Shown in pieces: positions 25,314-33,478 of a stretch of DNA of 64,000 nt. This DNA is from DASXRA01 sp036558905 (GTDB taxonomy: Bacteria > Actinomycetota > Actinomycetes > Mycobacteriales > Jatrophihabitantaceae). The notes beneath the pieces were generated by a model. The model did no database searches and had not been told where the DNA came from. It worked only from the letters and a program-made list of their open reading frames with translations. Location of the stretch: positions 1-64,000 of the forward strand of contig DATBER010000199.1 of NCBI GenBank assembly GCA_036558905.1. Reading direction: 5' to 3'. The translations under genes and the position numbers were made by a program. Each line of letters starts with the position of its first letter. Within the stretch, counting starts at the first letter, position 1.

Positions 25314-26230
25314 AGGACCGCTATGACCGGTTGCGCGCGTTCGGGCTGATCGGTACCACTGCCCCCCACCAGAGTGCCGGCCTCGCCGGCGACGACCTGG
25401 CGCAAGTCGGCCAGCGACCCGATGACGGCGTGGCCGCGACCGGCTCGGGCGCCCACGAATGTGCAGGCTGCCTGCACTTTCGGAGCCATCGTCCGAGCCG
25501 GGAACTCCATGTGCGCCAGCTCATCGACGGTCGTGCTCCGCACCAGCCGCGACCCCGGTGAGCCGTATCCGTCGTAGATGCCGTCAACCGCTGTGATGAT
25601 CGCCAACACGTCCGCCTGGACGTCGATCGCGAGTTGGGCGGCGGTCCGGTCGCTGTCGGCGATCGCCTCGATGCCGTACACGGCGCCGTCGTCATTGATC
25701 GCCACCGGTACGCAGCCGGCGCCGGCGCACACCACCGTGTTGCCCGCGTCGACCAGATCGGAGATCGCCGACTGCTCCAGCACGGCAAGCGGCTCCGGCG
25801 CGGCGACGACGCGGCGCCACCAGATGCCGTCCCGGGCCATGATCCAGTCGTGGCGGTTCGCCAGCCGGCGCGCCTGGGTCTTGTGGTAACCGGGCCCGAC
25901 GAACGTGGCCGGGTGGCCGAACGCCCGGTCGTTCGGGTCGACGAGAACGCGCGATACGACCGAGACCGCCGGTTTGCTGGCGATGCCGCAGTCCAGAAGG
26001 CTGACCAGCCGGTACCCGATCAGGCCCTGGGCCTGGGCGGCGATCGCGTCGAGCGAATACGGTGAATCGGCGGGATCCCCGCCCATCTGGAAGCTCAGGG
26101 CTGCGTTCCCGTCGGCGACGATGATCAGCTGATGCTCTTCGGCCAGCGCGCGCAGCTCGCCGGCGCGGACGGCCAGACGCCTACCGTTCCCGACCAGGGT
26201 CGAGCGGCCGAGGCTCAAGACGACACGCAT
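25310..26230 (-). CDS. Carbamate kinase-like protein with altered active site
   Basis: A 306-residue amino-acid-kinase-fold protein, full length for the ArcC family and recognisable by YSLDAIAAQAQGLIGYRL, VSRVLVDPNDRAF, ITAVDGIYDGYGSPGSRL and APKVQAACTF. Key motifs differ: the usual ALGGNAL is LSLGRSTL (residues 5-12), HGNGPQ is DGNAAL (40-45), the glycine-rich GGGG loop is GAGC, and the VIDKD lysine is replaced by S193 (IADSD). The C-terminal lysine of APK (K251) is kept. Normal activity (carbamoyl-P + ADP to ATP) is therefore doubtful; a shifted substrate is possible. It overlaps the USP gene by 16 bp. Confidence 0.8.
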   Translation of the reverse strand: MRVVLSLGRSTLVGNGRRLAVRAGELRALAEEHQLIIVADGNAALSFQMGGDPADSPYSLDAIAAQAQGLIGYRLVSLLDCGIASKPAVSVVSRVLVDPNDRAFGHPATFVGPGYHKTQARRLANRHDWIMARDGIWWRRVVAAPEPLAVLEQSAISDLVDAGNTVVCAGAGCVPVAINDDGAVYGIEAIADSDRTAAQLAIDVQADVLAIITAVDGIYDGYGSPGSRLVRSTTVDELAHMEFPARTMAPKVQAACTFVGARAGRGHAVIGSLADLRQVVAGEAGTLVGGSGTDQPERAQPVIAVL

Positions 26231-27165
26231 GGCACGCTCCGATCGCTCGGTGCGCGTTCGCTTCTCGGCAGCGCGGAACGGATCAACGGCCAGCTGACGA
26301 CCTCCACCGGACACGGGGCCTGCGCCACGAGCTGCATGCCGATCCAGCCGAGACGCGACGTTCGCACGCCGTACGACGACGGGCCGCCTATCAGCAGGAG
26401 GTCGGCCTCGCTGGCGGCGTCGAGAAGTGCGTCGGTGGCCCGACCACGGACCAGCCGGGTCTCTACGGGCACGGAGGGGTACTGATGCCACAGCCGGCTG
26501 ACACACTCGTCGAGAATGTGCTCGGATGCCTGACGCCACCGTTCGGCCGTCTCGGGCGTGTAGGTGCCGCTGTAGTGCGCCCAGTCGAGCTCGCCCCACG
26601 CCCGGACGGCGACGACCTTGGCGTGCGCTCGTTGGGCGTGCTGAAAGCCCGCGTCAAGCGCGCTCATGGCCTCGTCCGAGCGCCCGACGCCGACGATCAC
26701 GGCGGCCGGGTGCGTCGCGGCGACCTGCCCGAATGATGCCGGCACGACCACGACCGGGCATCGTCCGTAGGCGGCCACCTTGTGGCTGACGGCGCCGACG
26801 ATCGCGGCCGCGTTGTCGCCGGTACCGTGCCGACCGAGCACGATCAGCGTCGTGCTGTCGCTGAGCTCGATCAGGACGTCGGCCGCGCGCCCGCGCCGGT
26901 ACGTCGGGGTCACGCTTACGGTTGGCTGCCGGGCCGCCACCGCGCTGGCCCCCGAGCACAGCAACTCGTGGCCGTGCCGCTCGAGATCGGCCGCGACGGC
27001 AGTCAGGGTCCTGGGCGAGAGCCCGTCTTGGGCGGGCTCGTCGCCGACATAGACCACGCGCAGCCCGACACAGCGTCGCCGCGCCTCTTCGGCGGCCCAA
27101 GTCAGCGCGGCCTCGCCGCCAGCCGATCCGTCGACACCGACGACGATTCCTGCTTCGGTCATCAT
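26215..27165 (-). CDS. Universal stress protein, two USP domains
   Basis: A 316-residue tandem USP. Domain 1 has VVGVDGSAGGEAALTWA and the loop VLGRHGTGDNAAAIVGAVS, a near-canonical ATP site. Domain 2 (AVIVGVGRSDEAMSALDAGF) ends with LIGGPSSYGVRTSRLGWIG, in which the glycine pattern is broken. The C-terminal ~30 residues extend past the fold and overlap the start of the carbamate-kinase-like gene, so the two are translationally coupled. Box at 27224. Confidence 0.9.
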   Translation of the reverse strand: MMTEAGIVVGVDGSAGGEAALTWAAEEARRRCVGLRVVYVGDEPAQDGLSPRTLTAVAADLERHGHELLCSGASAVAARQPTVSVTPTYRRGRAADVLIELSDSTTLIVLGRHGTGDNAAAIVGAVSHKVAAYGRCPVVVVPASFGQVAATHPAAVIVGVGRSDEAMSALDAGFQHAQRAHAKVVAVRAWGELDWAHYSGTYTPETAERWRQASEHILDECVSRLWHQYPSVPVETRLVRGRATDALLDAASEADLLLIGGPSSYGVRTSRLGWIGMQLVAQAPCPVEVVSWPLIRSALPRSERAPSDRSVPCVSS

Positions 27166-27223
27166 GATGGACTCCTCGGGTGTTGCGCACCATCAGCTCA
27201 CCGCAACGACGGCCGCGGGAGCA

Positions 27224-27237
27224 GGGGCGAAGGTCAC
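27224..27237 (+). promoter_or_regulatory. DosR-like box upstream of USP/carbamate-kinase-like operon
   Basis: GGGGCGAAGGTCAC, 58 bp before the ATG at 27165. Confidence 0.6.
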
Positions 27238-27304
27238 CGGGACGGCAGGGCGTTGGCAATCCGCAGGCGGGTAATCCGCCTGGCCCCGGTGGGGCCGGAC
27301 GAGG

Positions 27305-27568
27305 TCATGAAACGTGTTCGGATCGGTCCGGCAGGTCGCAGCGCCGGGTGTAGTCGTCGGCGTCGATGTCTCCGCGGGCCAGCCGCTCGTCCAGCAGCCG
27401 GCGGGCATCACTGCGAGAGTCGATCCCCTGGTTCTTGCCGCGCTCAAGGGCGGCCCGGACCAGGGCATAGCTAGCGCCGAGCACAGCGACCCAGAACAGC
27501 AGGGTGAGCACGCTCATCAGCAGCAACCCGCCGGCTCCCGGGTGATGACCGCCGTACCGATACATCAT
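27305..27568 (-). CDS. SHOCT-domain small membrane protein
   Basis: An 87-residue protein: a Gly/His-rich start, one membrane helix (about 13-40, LLLMSVLTLLFWVAVLGASY) and a C-terminal SHOCT motif, RRLLDERLARGDIDADDYTR. SHOCT domains are short helical modules found at the ends of many membrane proteins, probably for oligomerization. It overlaps the upstream DUF6544 gene by 4 bp (ATGA). Confidence 0.86.
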   Translation of the reverse strand: MMYRYGGHHPGAGGLLLMSVLTLLFWVAVLGASYALVRAALERGKNQGIDSRSDARRLLDERLARGDIDADDYTRRCDLPDRSEHVS

Positions 27569-28374
27569 CTCGGGCCTCCCGTCCTCCTGGCTTCGGGCTC
27601 AGCCTTGCCGCTCGTCCTGCTGCTCGGCAGGGGCGTTCGACACTGCTCGCGCGGACTCAGGTCAGGTTCGACGCGCAGTTCGATGTAGCGCAGGATGCCG
27701 GAGGGCAGGCGGTACCCGCTCCACCCCTCGATGGGAACGCGAACGCCGTTCAGCTCACCGTAGGCCGTGAAGGCGGCGATCCACGGGTCCGCGTGGAACC
27801 GGTTGCCACCCAGGTCTCGGCTTCTGAGAGCGGTGAACCCGAGCGGCCGCCCGACGTCGTCGAACCGGAAGGTACCCGTCACGCTCAGTCCGGCGTCGCG
27901 GATCGTCACATGCGCCGCGTTCCGGCCGATCTGGCGCCGGTCGACGTTGCCGAGCAGGAACGCGGCCGGGAACCAGACCATCTCGCTCAAGTAACGCAGC
28001 AACGCCGCCTCGTTGATCTCACTACCCCGGTGGTCGGCCACAGTAAGCACCCGGGCGAGGCGGACCTGCGTGCGACCCCGGCCGGCGATGTACGAGTCGG
28101 ATACCCGCAGGAGCGGCAGCCCGGCCATGCGTACATGGGCCAGCCACCGGAAGGCCGGCAGCCCCATCAAGAAACTCTCCTCGGCGCTGAACCGCCACCA
28201 CGGCTTGTCGTTGTCCGGCCGTATCCGACCGGTCTGCCGCAGGGCCATCGAGCCGGGAATCGGGCGCCCGACGACGCCGGTCCAGGTCAGGTAGCGGCGC
28301 ATCGCAGGAGGGGCGCCGTCGAGCATCTCGCGCGTCACGACGTCACCCGGTGCAGGCTGCAGACGGGCGATCAC
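27565..28374 (-). CDS. DUF6544/DUF6920-type protein
   Basis: A 269-residue protein. The pattern AMRRYLTWTGVVGRPIPGSM, RQTGRIRPDNDKPWWRFSAE, MRVSDSYIAGRG-like LLRVSDSYIAGRGRTQVRLA, then EINEAALLRYLSEMVWFP, AHVTIRDAGLSVTGTFRFD and WSGYRLPSGILRYIELRV is the DUF6544 (DUF6920) family, in which a lipoprotein-carrier-like beta structure is assumed. Function unknown. The charged C-terminal tail after residue ~245 is not conserved. Middle gene of an operon with SRPBCC and SHOCT proteins, overlapping both by 4 bp. Confidence 0.75.
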   Translation of the reverse strand: MIARLQPAPGDVVTREMLDGAPPAMRRYLTWTGVVGRPIPGSMALRQTGRIRPDNDKPWWRFSAEESFLMGLPAFRWLAHVRMAGLPLLRVSDSYIAGRGRTQVRLARVLTVADHRGSEINEAALLRYLSEMVWFPAAFLLGNVDRRQIGRNAAHVTIRDAGLSVTGTFRFDDVGRPLGFTALRSRDLGGNRFHADPWIAAFTAYGELNGVRVPIEGWSGYRLPSGILRYIELRVEPDLSPREQCRTPLPSSRTSGKAEPEARRTGGPR

Positions 28375-29039
28375 GACGCGATCCTCGACTCGATCACCGG
28401 CTGGACCGCGGCCGAGCGCTCAGCGCGCGCCTTGATGCCGAGCAGCATCTGCCGTGTCATCACCAGGGTGATCGGATCGACCGCTTCGCCGATCAGCCAC
28501 AACAACCAGCGGCCGCGGGCCGTCCGGCCGCGTGAGACGAGCCGGCAGCGACGTGGTCCGTGCGGTATGACGTGGAACGACCAGATGCCGTCCCAGGGAC
28601 TGTTCGGCGGCTGCTGGCGCAGCACGATCGATCGACCCGGATCGAGCCGGGCCACCGGCAAGGCCATGCCCTCACGCAGGCCCAGCCAGCCGGGGCGAAC
28701 CAGCCGCACCCGGTCACCCACTCGAAGCTGCTGCCACTCCGGCCGGATCCGGTCGGTGCTGTGGATACGCAGCCCGACTGCATTTTCCAGCCAGTCGTAG
28801 CTGTACAGGCCGCCACGGTCCTGGCCGATCTGCACGAGCCAACGCCAGACCTCCTGGCCCGGCGCCTCGACGGTAACGGCCCGGGTGACCACGTCGGCCG
28901 GGTCGGACACGAGCTCGTCGCCAGGCAGAACGGCGTGGCACTCGCCCTTGGTCGCGCCCCAGTCCCGGAAACGGCGCCCCGCGACGAGTACCAGGCCGAC
29001 CCCGGTCACGACGAGTGTGCGCATCATGCCGTCCAGCAT
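28371..29039 (-). CDS. SRPBCC (START-like) superfamily protein with N-terminal membrane anchor
   Basis: A 222-residue protein. Residues ~5-22 are hydrophobic (MRTLVVTGVGLVLVAG), then a START-like fold: ADVVTRAVTVEAPGQEVWRW, LVQIGQDRGGLYSYDWLENA, LRVGDRVRLVRPGW, MALPVARLDPGRSIVLRQQP, GIWSFHVIPHGPRRCRLVSR. Such proteins bind hydrophobic ligands. Internal ATGs at 29027 and 29024 would put the start 59-62 bp from the box at 29087, the usual spacing here, and may be the true start. First gene of a three-gene operon. Confidence 0.82.
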   Translation of the reverse strand: MLDGMMRTLVVTGVGLVLVAGRRFRDWGATKGECHAVLPGDELVSDPADVVTRAVTVEAPGQEVWRWLVQIGQDRGGLYSYDWLENAVGLRIHSTDRIRPEWQQLRVGDRVRLVRPGWLGLREGMALPVARLDPGRSIVLRQQPPNSPWDGIWSFHVIPHGPRRCRLVSRGRTARGRWLLWLIGEAVDPITLVMTRQMLLGIKARAERSAAVQPVIESRIAS

Positions 29040-29086
29040 CTGGCACCCGGGCGCGCGTGGTCAGGGTCGGCAGTCGTCGGGATGCG

Positions 29087-29100
29087 CGGACCAAAGTCCC
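29087..29100 (+). promoter_or_regulatory. DosR-like box between divergent SRPBCC and USP genes
   Basis: CGGACCAAAGTCCC, ending 57 bp before the ATG at 29158. It lies 47 bp (ATG 29039) or 59 bp (ATG 29027) from the divergent gene, so one box could serve both. Confidence 0.6.
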
Positions 29101-29157
29101 CGGTACCCAGGACCGACGCCGCTGCTGACGCGGTCGCAGAAGCAACACGCTTGATGT

Positions 29158-30063
29158 ATGGAGCTCGGGGAAATCCTGGTCGGCGTGGACGGCTCGGCCG
29201 AGAGCGACGCTGCGGTGGCGTGGGCCGTGACCGAGGCACGGGCTCGCAGTTGTGGCCTGCACGTCGTGCACTGCTGCGAATCCCGCTACTACGGCCTGTG
29301 GACCGCGACAAAGACGCTGCGGGAAGGACTGCGCGCGCTCGCTCGTCCACTGGTGGACGACGCGATCGAACTCGCCAGACGGCTCGATCCCCAGGTCTCG
29401 GTACGTGGCGGCGTGATCGTCGCCGCTCCGGCGCGGGCACTCGTGCGGCTCTCCTCGCGAGCGTCGCTGGTGGTGGTCGGCCGTAGTGGTCGGGGTGCCA
29501 TCTCGCACCTGCTGCTCGGCTCGGTGGCCCGGCACGTACTCGCCAACGCCGATTGCCCAGCGGTGAGCGTGGGTTGCCGTCCGGAGAAGGCGACTTCGTC
29601 CGCGCCGACCCGGGTCGTCGCCGCCGTGGTCCGGTCGGAGTCGTATGAGCGAACCCTTCACCTCGCATTCGGCGAGGCCGAGCTGCATCGAGTGCCGCTG
29701 CGGGTGGTCACTGCCCTGCCGCGCAGGGCATCAGGTGCCGGCTCCATGGAGCTGCGCAGTCTCGCGACCGCGCTGATCCCCTGGCAGCTGCAGTACCCGA
29801 CGGTCCGGGTGACCACGTCGACGATGGTCGGCAGCCTCGCCGAGACGTTGGCCGCGCTGTGCACGCAGCAGGACCTGCTCGTGCTCGGCCACCATCGGCA
29901 TGGCCCGCTCGCTCCCGACCTACTGGGGCCGCGCATCTCTTCGGCGATGCACGCGGTCCGGTGCCCGATCGCCGTCGCGCACGAACCGGCCGCGGCAACC
30001 GCCTCCGTGCCGGCCGAGCACCCAGTAGCGAGCGCGGCCACGGCAGCGCCCGAAGCAGGGTGA
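29158..30063 (+). CDS. Universal stress protein, two USP domains
   Basis: A 301-residue tandem USP. Domain 1 has ILVGVDGSAESDAAVAWAV and a canonical loop VVGRSGRGAISHLLLGSVA. Domain 2 (VVAAVVRSESYERTLHLAF) ends in VLGHHRHGPLAPDLLGPRIS, where the ATP pattern is degenerate. No clear ribosome site precedes the ATG; an overlapping ATG at 29154 is out of frame. Box at 29087. Single-gene unit. Confidence 0.88.
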   Translation: MELGEILVGVDGSAESDAAVAWAVTEARARSCGLHVVHCCESRYYGLWTATKTLREGLRALARPLVDDAIELARRLDPQVSVRGGVIVAAPARALVRLSSRASLVVVGRSGRGAISHLLLGSVARHVLANADCPAVSVGCRPEKATSSAPTRVVAAVVRSESYERTLHLAFGEAELHRVPLRVVTALPRRASGAGSMELRSLATALIPWQLQYPTVRVTTSTMVGSLAETLAALCTQQDLLVLGHHRHGPLAPDLLGPRISSAMHAVRCPIAVAHEPAAATASVPAEHPVASAATAAPEAG

Positions 30064-30246
30064 CTGAGCACCAGGACAAGCCAGGTCATTGCCGGTGGGG
30101 CCATCGGGTTGTCTGCCGGAGCCGCTTGATGGATCGACCCCTCCGTCTCGATGCCGATGGGTCCGATCCCGGCCGGGACCTGAGTCCTACGGCGGACGGG
30201 GCTTAGGTAGCTACCGGCGAGGCAACTCACGGCGAACTCTCTGTAC

Positions 30247-30543
30247 ATGCGAAACGAGACCCCAGCTCAAGACTTCACCGCAGTTGTCGCGCCACTCGAC
30301 GTAGCCGGTGCCCAGGTGGATGCCGACCAATATCTGCCGACCAGATCGAACGAGCGCTCATGCTGCTGCTCGTCGCGGCCGGCTGTTCGAGTGGTGTTGC
30401 CGCCGACGCCGGAGCGCGACCACGCCGTCGACTTGCTCCTGTGCGGTCACCACTATCGGACATCACGGTCGGCACTGGCCACCGCCGGCGTCCAGGTGAG
30501 CGCCGCCGCCGGCGCCGTGGCCTGGCTGCCCGGTCCGGCCTGA
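30247..30543 (+). CDS. DUF7455-like small Cys/His protein
   Basis: A 98-residue protein. The C-terminal ~60 residues (CCCSSRPAVRVVLPPTPERD, then AVDLLLCGHHYRTSRSALAT) follow the DUF7455 pattern, in which a CxxC-type knuckle precedes VRVxLPxxxxLxFCGHH. The usual CDRCG is replaced by CCCSS here. The role is unknown; the Cys/His pairs suggest a zinc site. The N-terminal ~35 residues are not conserved. Downstream USP and CBS genes flank it. Confidence 0.6.
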   Translation: MRNETPAQDFTAVVAPLDVAGAQVDADQYLPTRSNERSCCCSSRPAVRVVLPPTPERDHAVDLLLCGHHYRTSRSALATAGVQVSAAAGAVAWLPGPA

Positions 30544-30582
30544 CCGTTGCGGTCGGAGACAGGGACATCTGCCGACGGTGTC

Positions 30583-30596
30583 GGCCCGAAGGTCCC
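30583..30596 (+). promoter_or_regulatory. DosR-like box upstream of CBS-BON/alcohol dehydrogenase operon
   Basis: GGCCCGAAGGTCCC, ending 56 bp before the ATG at 30653. Confidence 0.6.
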
Positions 30597-30652
30597 TACC
30601 GCCGAGGCGGGTGCGCAACGAGCCTGGAACCCGAAGGGATTGGTGAGCCGTC

Positions 30653-31513
30653 ATGTCCGATCGCGAACGTTTTGAAGCCTCGCAGGAGGCCCTCACCCAG
30701 GCACCGACCCGACAGGGGCCGACCGCTGAGCGGTACGAGTCGGCGCTGAGCCGCTACATCGCGGCGGTCGGGGGTAGCCGCCAGCACTCGACGCCGGCTG
30801 ACCGCAGTCTGCGTGACGAGCTGTACTGGAACATCGAGAACAATCTGGTCAGTGACGTGATGACCCGCGACGTGGCGTCCGTGCACGAGGACACCTCGTT
30901 CAAGGACGTTGTCGCGACGCTGGAGATGAACCGGGTCAGCGCCCTGCCGGTGATCGATGACCAGGGCAAGGTCCTCGGGATCGTTTCCGAATCCGATCTG
31001 CTGGCCAAGGTGGTCGCGGGCGCCCAGCCCAAGCCTCGTATCCGGGGCGACCGCTCGACCCGCGTGCAGACCCGTCGCAAGTCGCAGGCCGAGATAGCGC
31101 GCGAGCTGATGCACTCCCCGGCGGTGACCATCCGCCCGGAGGTGTCAGTGGTCGATGCTGCCCGAACTGCGGCGCTCGCCCACGTGCGGCGCCTGCCCGT
31201 GGTTGACCGGGACGGCGTGCTCGTGGGCATCGTGACCCGCTCCGATTTGTTGCGCGTGTTCCTCCGCGACGACGAGGCGCTTCGCAGGCACCTGCAGGAG
31301 ATCTTCGCCGCACAGTGGTGCATCGACACCTCCACGGTCGAGATCACCGTCCACGACGGCGTGATCACCCTGTCCGGCGAGGTTGAGCGGCGCACCCTCA
31401 TCGAACCGCTGGTGACCGCAGTGCGCTCCACCGCGGGCGTCGTCGCCGTGCACGACAACCTCAGCTACCGCCACGACGACCGGTACATCCCGTCGCCGGG
31501 TGGCCTCTACTGA
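30653..31513 (+). CDS. CBS-pair and BON domain protein
   Basis: A 286-residue soluble protein. Domains in order: a charged N-terminal region (1-60), CBS 1 (about 66-125, VSDVMTRDVASVHEDTSFKD, VSALPVIDDQGKVLGIVSES), CBS 2 (about 148-205, LMHSPAVTIRPEVSVVDAAR, LPVVDRDGVLVGIVTRSDLL), and a BON domain (about 215-272, VEITVHDGVITLSGEVERRT). CBS pairs bind adenine nucleotides. CBS-BON proteins, including hypoxic response protein 1 relatives in mycobacteria, belong to DosR-type regulons. It is followed 12 bp later by the alcohol dehydrogenase. Confidence 0.92.
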   Translation: MSDRERFEASQEALTQAPTRQGPTAERYESALSRYIAAVGGSRQHSTPADRSLRDELYWNIENNLVSDVMTRDVASVHEDTSFKDVVATLEMNRVSALPVIDDQGKVLGIVSESDLLAKVVAGAQPKPRIRGDRSTRVQTRRKSQAEIARELMHSPAVTIRPEVSVVDAARTAALAHVRRLPVVDRDGVLVGIVTRSDLLRVFLRDDEALRRHLQEIFAAQWCIDTSTVEITVHDGVITLSGEVERRTLIEPLVTAVRSTAGVVAVHDNLSYRHDDRYIPSPGGLY

Positions 31514-31524
31514 CGGGGTACAGC

Positions 31525-32565
31525 ATGAAAGCGCTCACCTATCACGGCCCGGGACGCCACTCGTGGAGCGACGTGGCCGAACCGGAACTATGCGACGCCG
31601 AGGATGCGATCGTCCGGGTCGACGCCGTCACGATCTGCGGTACCGACCTGCACATCCTCAAGGGAGACGTTGCGGAGGTCGACGACGGGCGCATCCTCGG
31701 CCACGAGGCCGTCGGCACGGTCGAACAGGTCGGCGCGGCCGTCCGCACGGTCGCGCCGGGCGATCGGGTGCTCGTCTCGTGCATCTCGGCGTGCGGCCGC
31801 TGCGGATACTGCCGGGTCGGCAGCTACGGGCAGTGCCTCGGCGGCGGCGGTTGGATCCTCGGCCACCTCGTCGACGGCACCCAGGCCGAATACGTCCGGA
31901 TACCGTTCGCCGAGCGGTCGCTTTACAAGTTGCCCGCGAACGTCGCGGACGAGGCCGCGTTGATGCTCGCCGATATCATGCCGACCGCCTACGAGGTCGG
32001 CGTGCTCAACGGCGGGGTGTCCCCCGGCGACACGGTGGCCGTGGTCGGTGCCGGACCGATCGGCCTGGCCGCGATCAAGAGCGCCCGCCTGTTCAGCCCA
32101 TCACACATCGTGGCGATCGATCTGGCCAAGCCGCGTCTGGAGGCTGCGCTGGAGTTCGGGGCCGACGTGACCGTCCCGGTCGCCGACGGGCCCATCGCGG
32201 TCGTCCACGAGCTCACCGCCGGACTCGGCGCCGACGTGGTGATCGAGGCGGTCGGCGTGCCCGAGTCGTTCGAGCTGTGCACCGAGTTGGTCCGGCCCGG
32301 CGGCCACGTGGCGAACATCGGCGTGCACGGCAAGCCGGCGACACTTCATCTCGAGTCGCTCTGGATCAGGAACGTGACGATAACGACGGGTCTGGTCGAC
32401 GCGTATTCGACCCCTACGCTGCTGCGGATGCTCGCGGCGGAGCAGATCGACACGACCCCGTTCGTGACCCACCGGTTCGGACTCGACGAGATGATGGAGG
32501 CCTACGACATCTTCAGCCAGGCTGCAGAAACCGGAGCGCTGAAGGTGGTCATGTACCGCACCTGA
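31525..32565 (+). CDS. Zinc-dependent alcohol dehydrogenase (MDR family)
   Basis: A 346-residue enzyme. Catalytic zinc ligands C38 (TICGTDLHILKGD) and H60-E61 (GHEAVGTVEQVG), structural zinc cysteines C90, C93, C96 and C104 (ACGRCGYCRVGSYGQC), and the NAD(P) fold AVVGAGPIGLAAIKSARLF. The WILGHLVDGTQAEYVRIPFA stretch resembles the alcohol/formaldehyde-type subgroup that acts on short alcohols. In hypoxia it could recycle NADH through aldehyde reduction (inference). It is co-transcribed with the CBS-BON gene and ends at a strong terminator. Confidence 0.92.
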   Translation: MKALTYHGPGRHSWSDVAEPELCDAEDAIVRVDAVTICGTDLHILKGDVAEVDDGRILGHEAVGTVEQVGAAVRTVAPGDRVLVSCISACGRCGYCRVGSYGQCLGGGGWILGHLVDGTQAEYVRIPFAERSLYKLPANVADEAALMLADIMPTAYEVGVLNGGVSPGDTVAVVGAGPIGLAAIKSARLFSPSHIVAIDLAKPRLEAALEFGADVTVPVADGPIAVVHELTAGLGADVVIEAVGVPESFELCTELVRPGGHVANIGVHGKPATLHLESLWIRNVTITTGLVDAYSTPTLLRMLAAEQIDTTPFVTHRFGLDEMMEAYDIFSQAAETGALKVVMYRT

Positions 32566-32600
32566 ACCGCATTCATCAGCGCGGCTGTAGATCTGCAAAG

Positions 32601-32632
32601 GACCGGCGCGGCCCAAGTGGGCCGCGCCGGTC
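32601..32632 (+). terminator. Intrinsic terminator after the alcohol dehydrogenase
   Basis: GACCGGCGCGGCCC-AAGT-GGGCCGCGCCGGTC: perfect 14-bp stem with 4-nt loop, followed by TTGTGTT. Confidence 0.9.
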
Positions 32633-32662
32633 TTGTGTTCGGCCGGGACGCCCGGCGATCTT

Positions 32663-32699
32663 GTGACTTGGGTCCAGCCTGCGGGAGGACGTTCGCCCC
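32663..32699 (-). promoter_or_regulatory. Two DosR-like boxes upstream of the membrane protein
   Basis: 32686-32699 reads GGGGCGAACGTCCT on the minus strand, 65 bp before the ATG at 32765. 32663-32676 reads TGGACCCAAGTCAC on the minus strand. The two start 23 bp apart; tandem boxes are common at mycobacterial DosR promoters. Confidence 0.5.
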
Positions 32700-32764
32700 T
32701 GCGCTGCCGAGCGCGAACGGCGGAACGTATTCCCCGTAACCATCCAACATCCAAGGAGTCAGAG

Positions 32765-33346
32765 ATGAACCGCACGAAGCTGGACCGTCTTCTCGCCGTC
32801 GGTGGCCTCGTTGTCGCGGCCCTACTCGTTGCCGCCGGCGCCCTGCTGACATGGGCGCACGTCTTCGTGGACCACCAGGTGCGCAGCGAGCTCGCGTCGC
32901 AGAAGATCTACTTCCCGGCCAAGGGCAGCGAGGCGCTGGCCAGCCCGGAGATCGGCCCCTACCTCAACCGCTACGCGGGCCAGCAGCTGGTCACCGGCAC
33001 GCAGGCCAAGGCCTACGCCGACCACTTCATCGCCGTCCACATCAAGGAGATCGGCGGGGGGCAGACCTACGCCCAGCTGTCCGCGAAGGCGCAGGCCAAC
33101 CCGAACGACCAGAAGCTCGCGCAGACCGTCCAGACGGTGTTCCGCGGCGAGACGCTACGCGGCCTGCTGCTCAACGCCTACGCGTTCTCGACGATCGGCT
33201 ACATCGCCTTCATCGCCTCGATCGTGTCGTTCATCGGCGCCGGCGTGATGGGGCTGCTGTCCGTGCTCGGGTTCGCGCACGCGCGCAGCCTTCGCGAGCA
33301 GCCTGCCGCACCCAGCGCTCCGGCTCAGGAGATGATCGACGCCTGA
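32765..33346 (+). CDS. Two-pass membrane protein of unknown function
   Basis: A 193-residue protein with AAGGAG nine bases before the ATG. TM1 is about residues 11-36 (LLAVGGLVVAALLVAAGALL). The extracytoplasmic domain of ~100 residues (HVFVDHQVRSELASQKIYFP, EIGPYLNRYAGQQLVTGTQA, YADHFIAVHIKEIGGGQTYA) has no cysteines. TM2 is about residues 140-175 (IGYIAFIASIVSFIGAGVMG). It resembles uncharacterized actinobacterial aromatic-ring-opening-type membrane proteins by layout only; I know no function. Hypoxia control is suggested by the paired boxes. Confidence 0.85.
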   Translation: MNRTKLDRLLAVGGLVVAALLVAAGALLTWAHVFVDHQVRSELASQKIYFPAKGSEALASPEIGPYLNRYAGQQLVTGTQAKAYADHFIAVHIKEIGGGQTYAQLSAKAQANPNDQKLAQTVQTVFRGETLRGLLLNAYAFSTIGYIAFIASIVSFIGAGVMGLLSVLGFAHARSLREQPAAPSAPAQEMIDA

Positions 33347-33363
33347 GCTTCGCGCACAGAGCC

Positions 33364-33391
33364 GGCCCGCCGACCGTCCAGTCGGCGGGCC
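33364..33391 (+). terminator. Intrinsic terminator after the membrane protein
   Basis: GGCCCGCCGAC-CGTCCA-GTCGGCGGGCC: perfect 11-bp stem, 6-nt loop. Confidence 0.85.
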
Positions 33392-33478
33392 GCTTGGTGC
33401 CATGGGTCCTACAGCACGGTTGTGTAACACGAGGCCACGGACTCCGGCGCTTCGCCGGTACAAGGTGTTTCTGACTGG

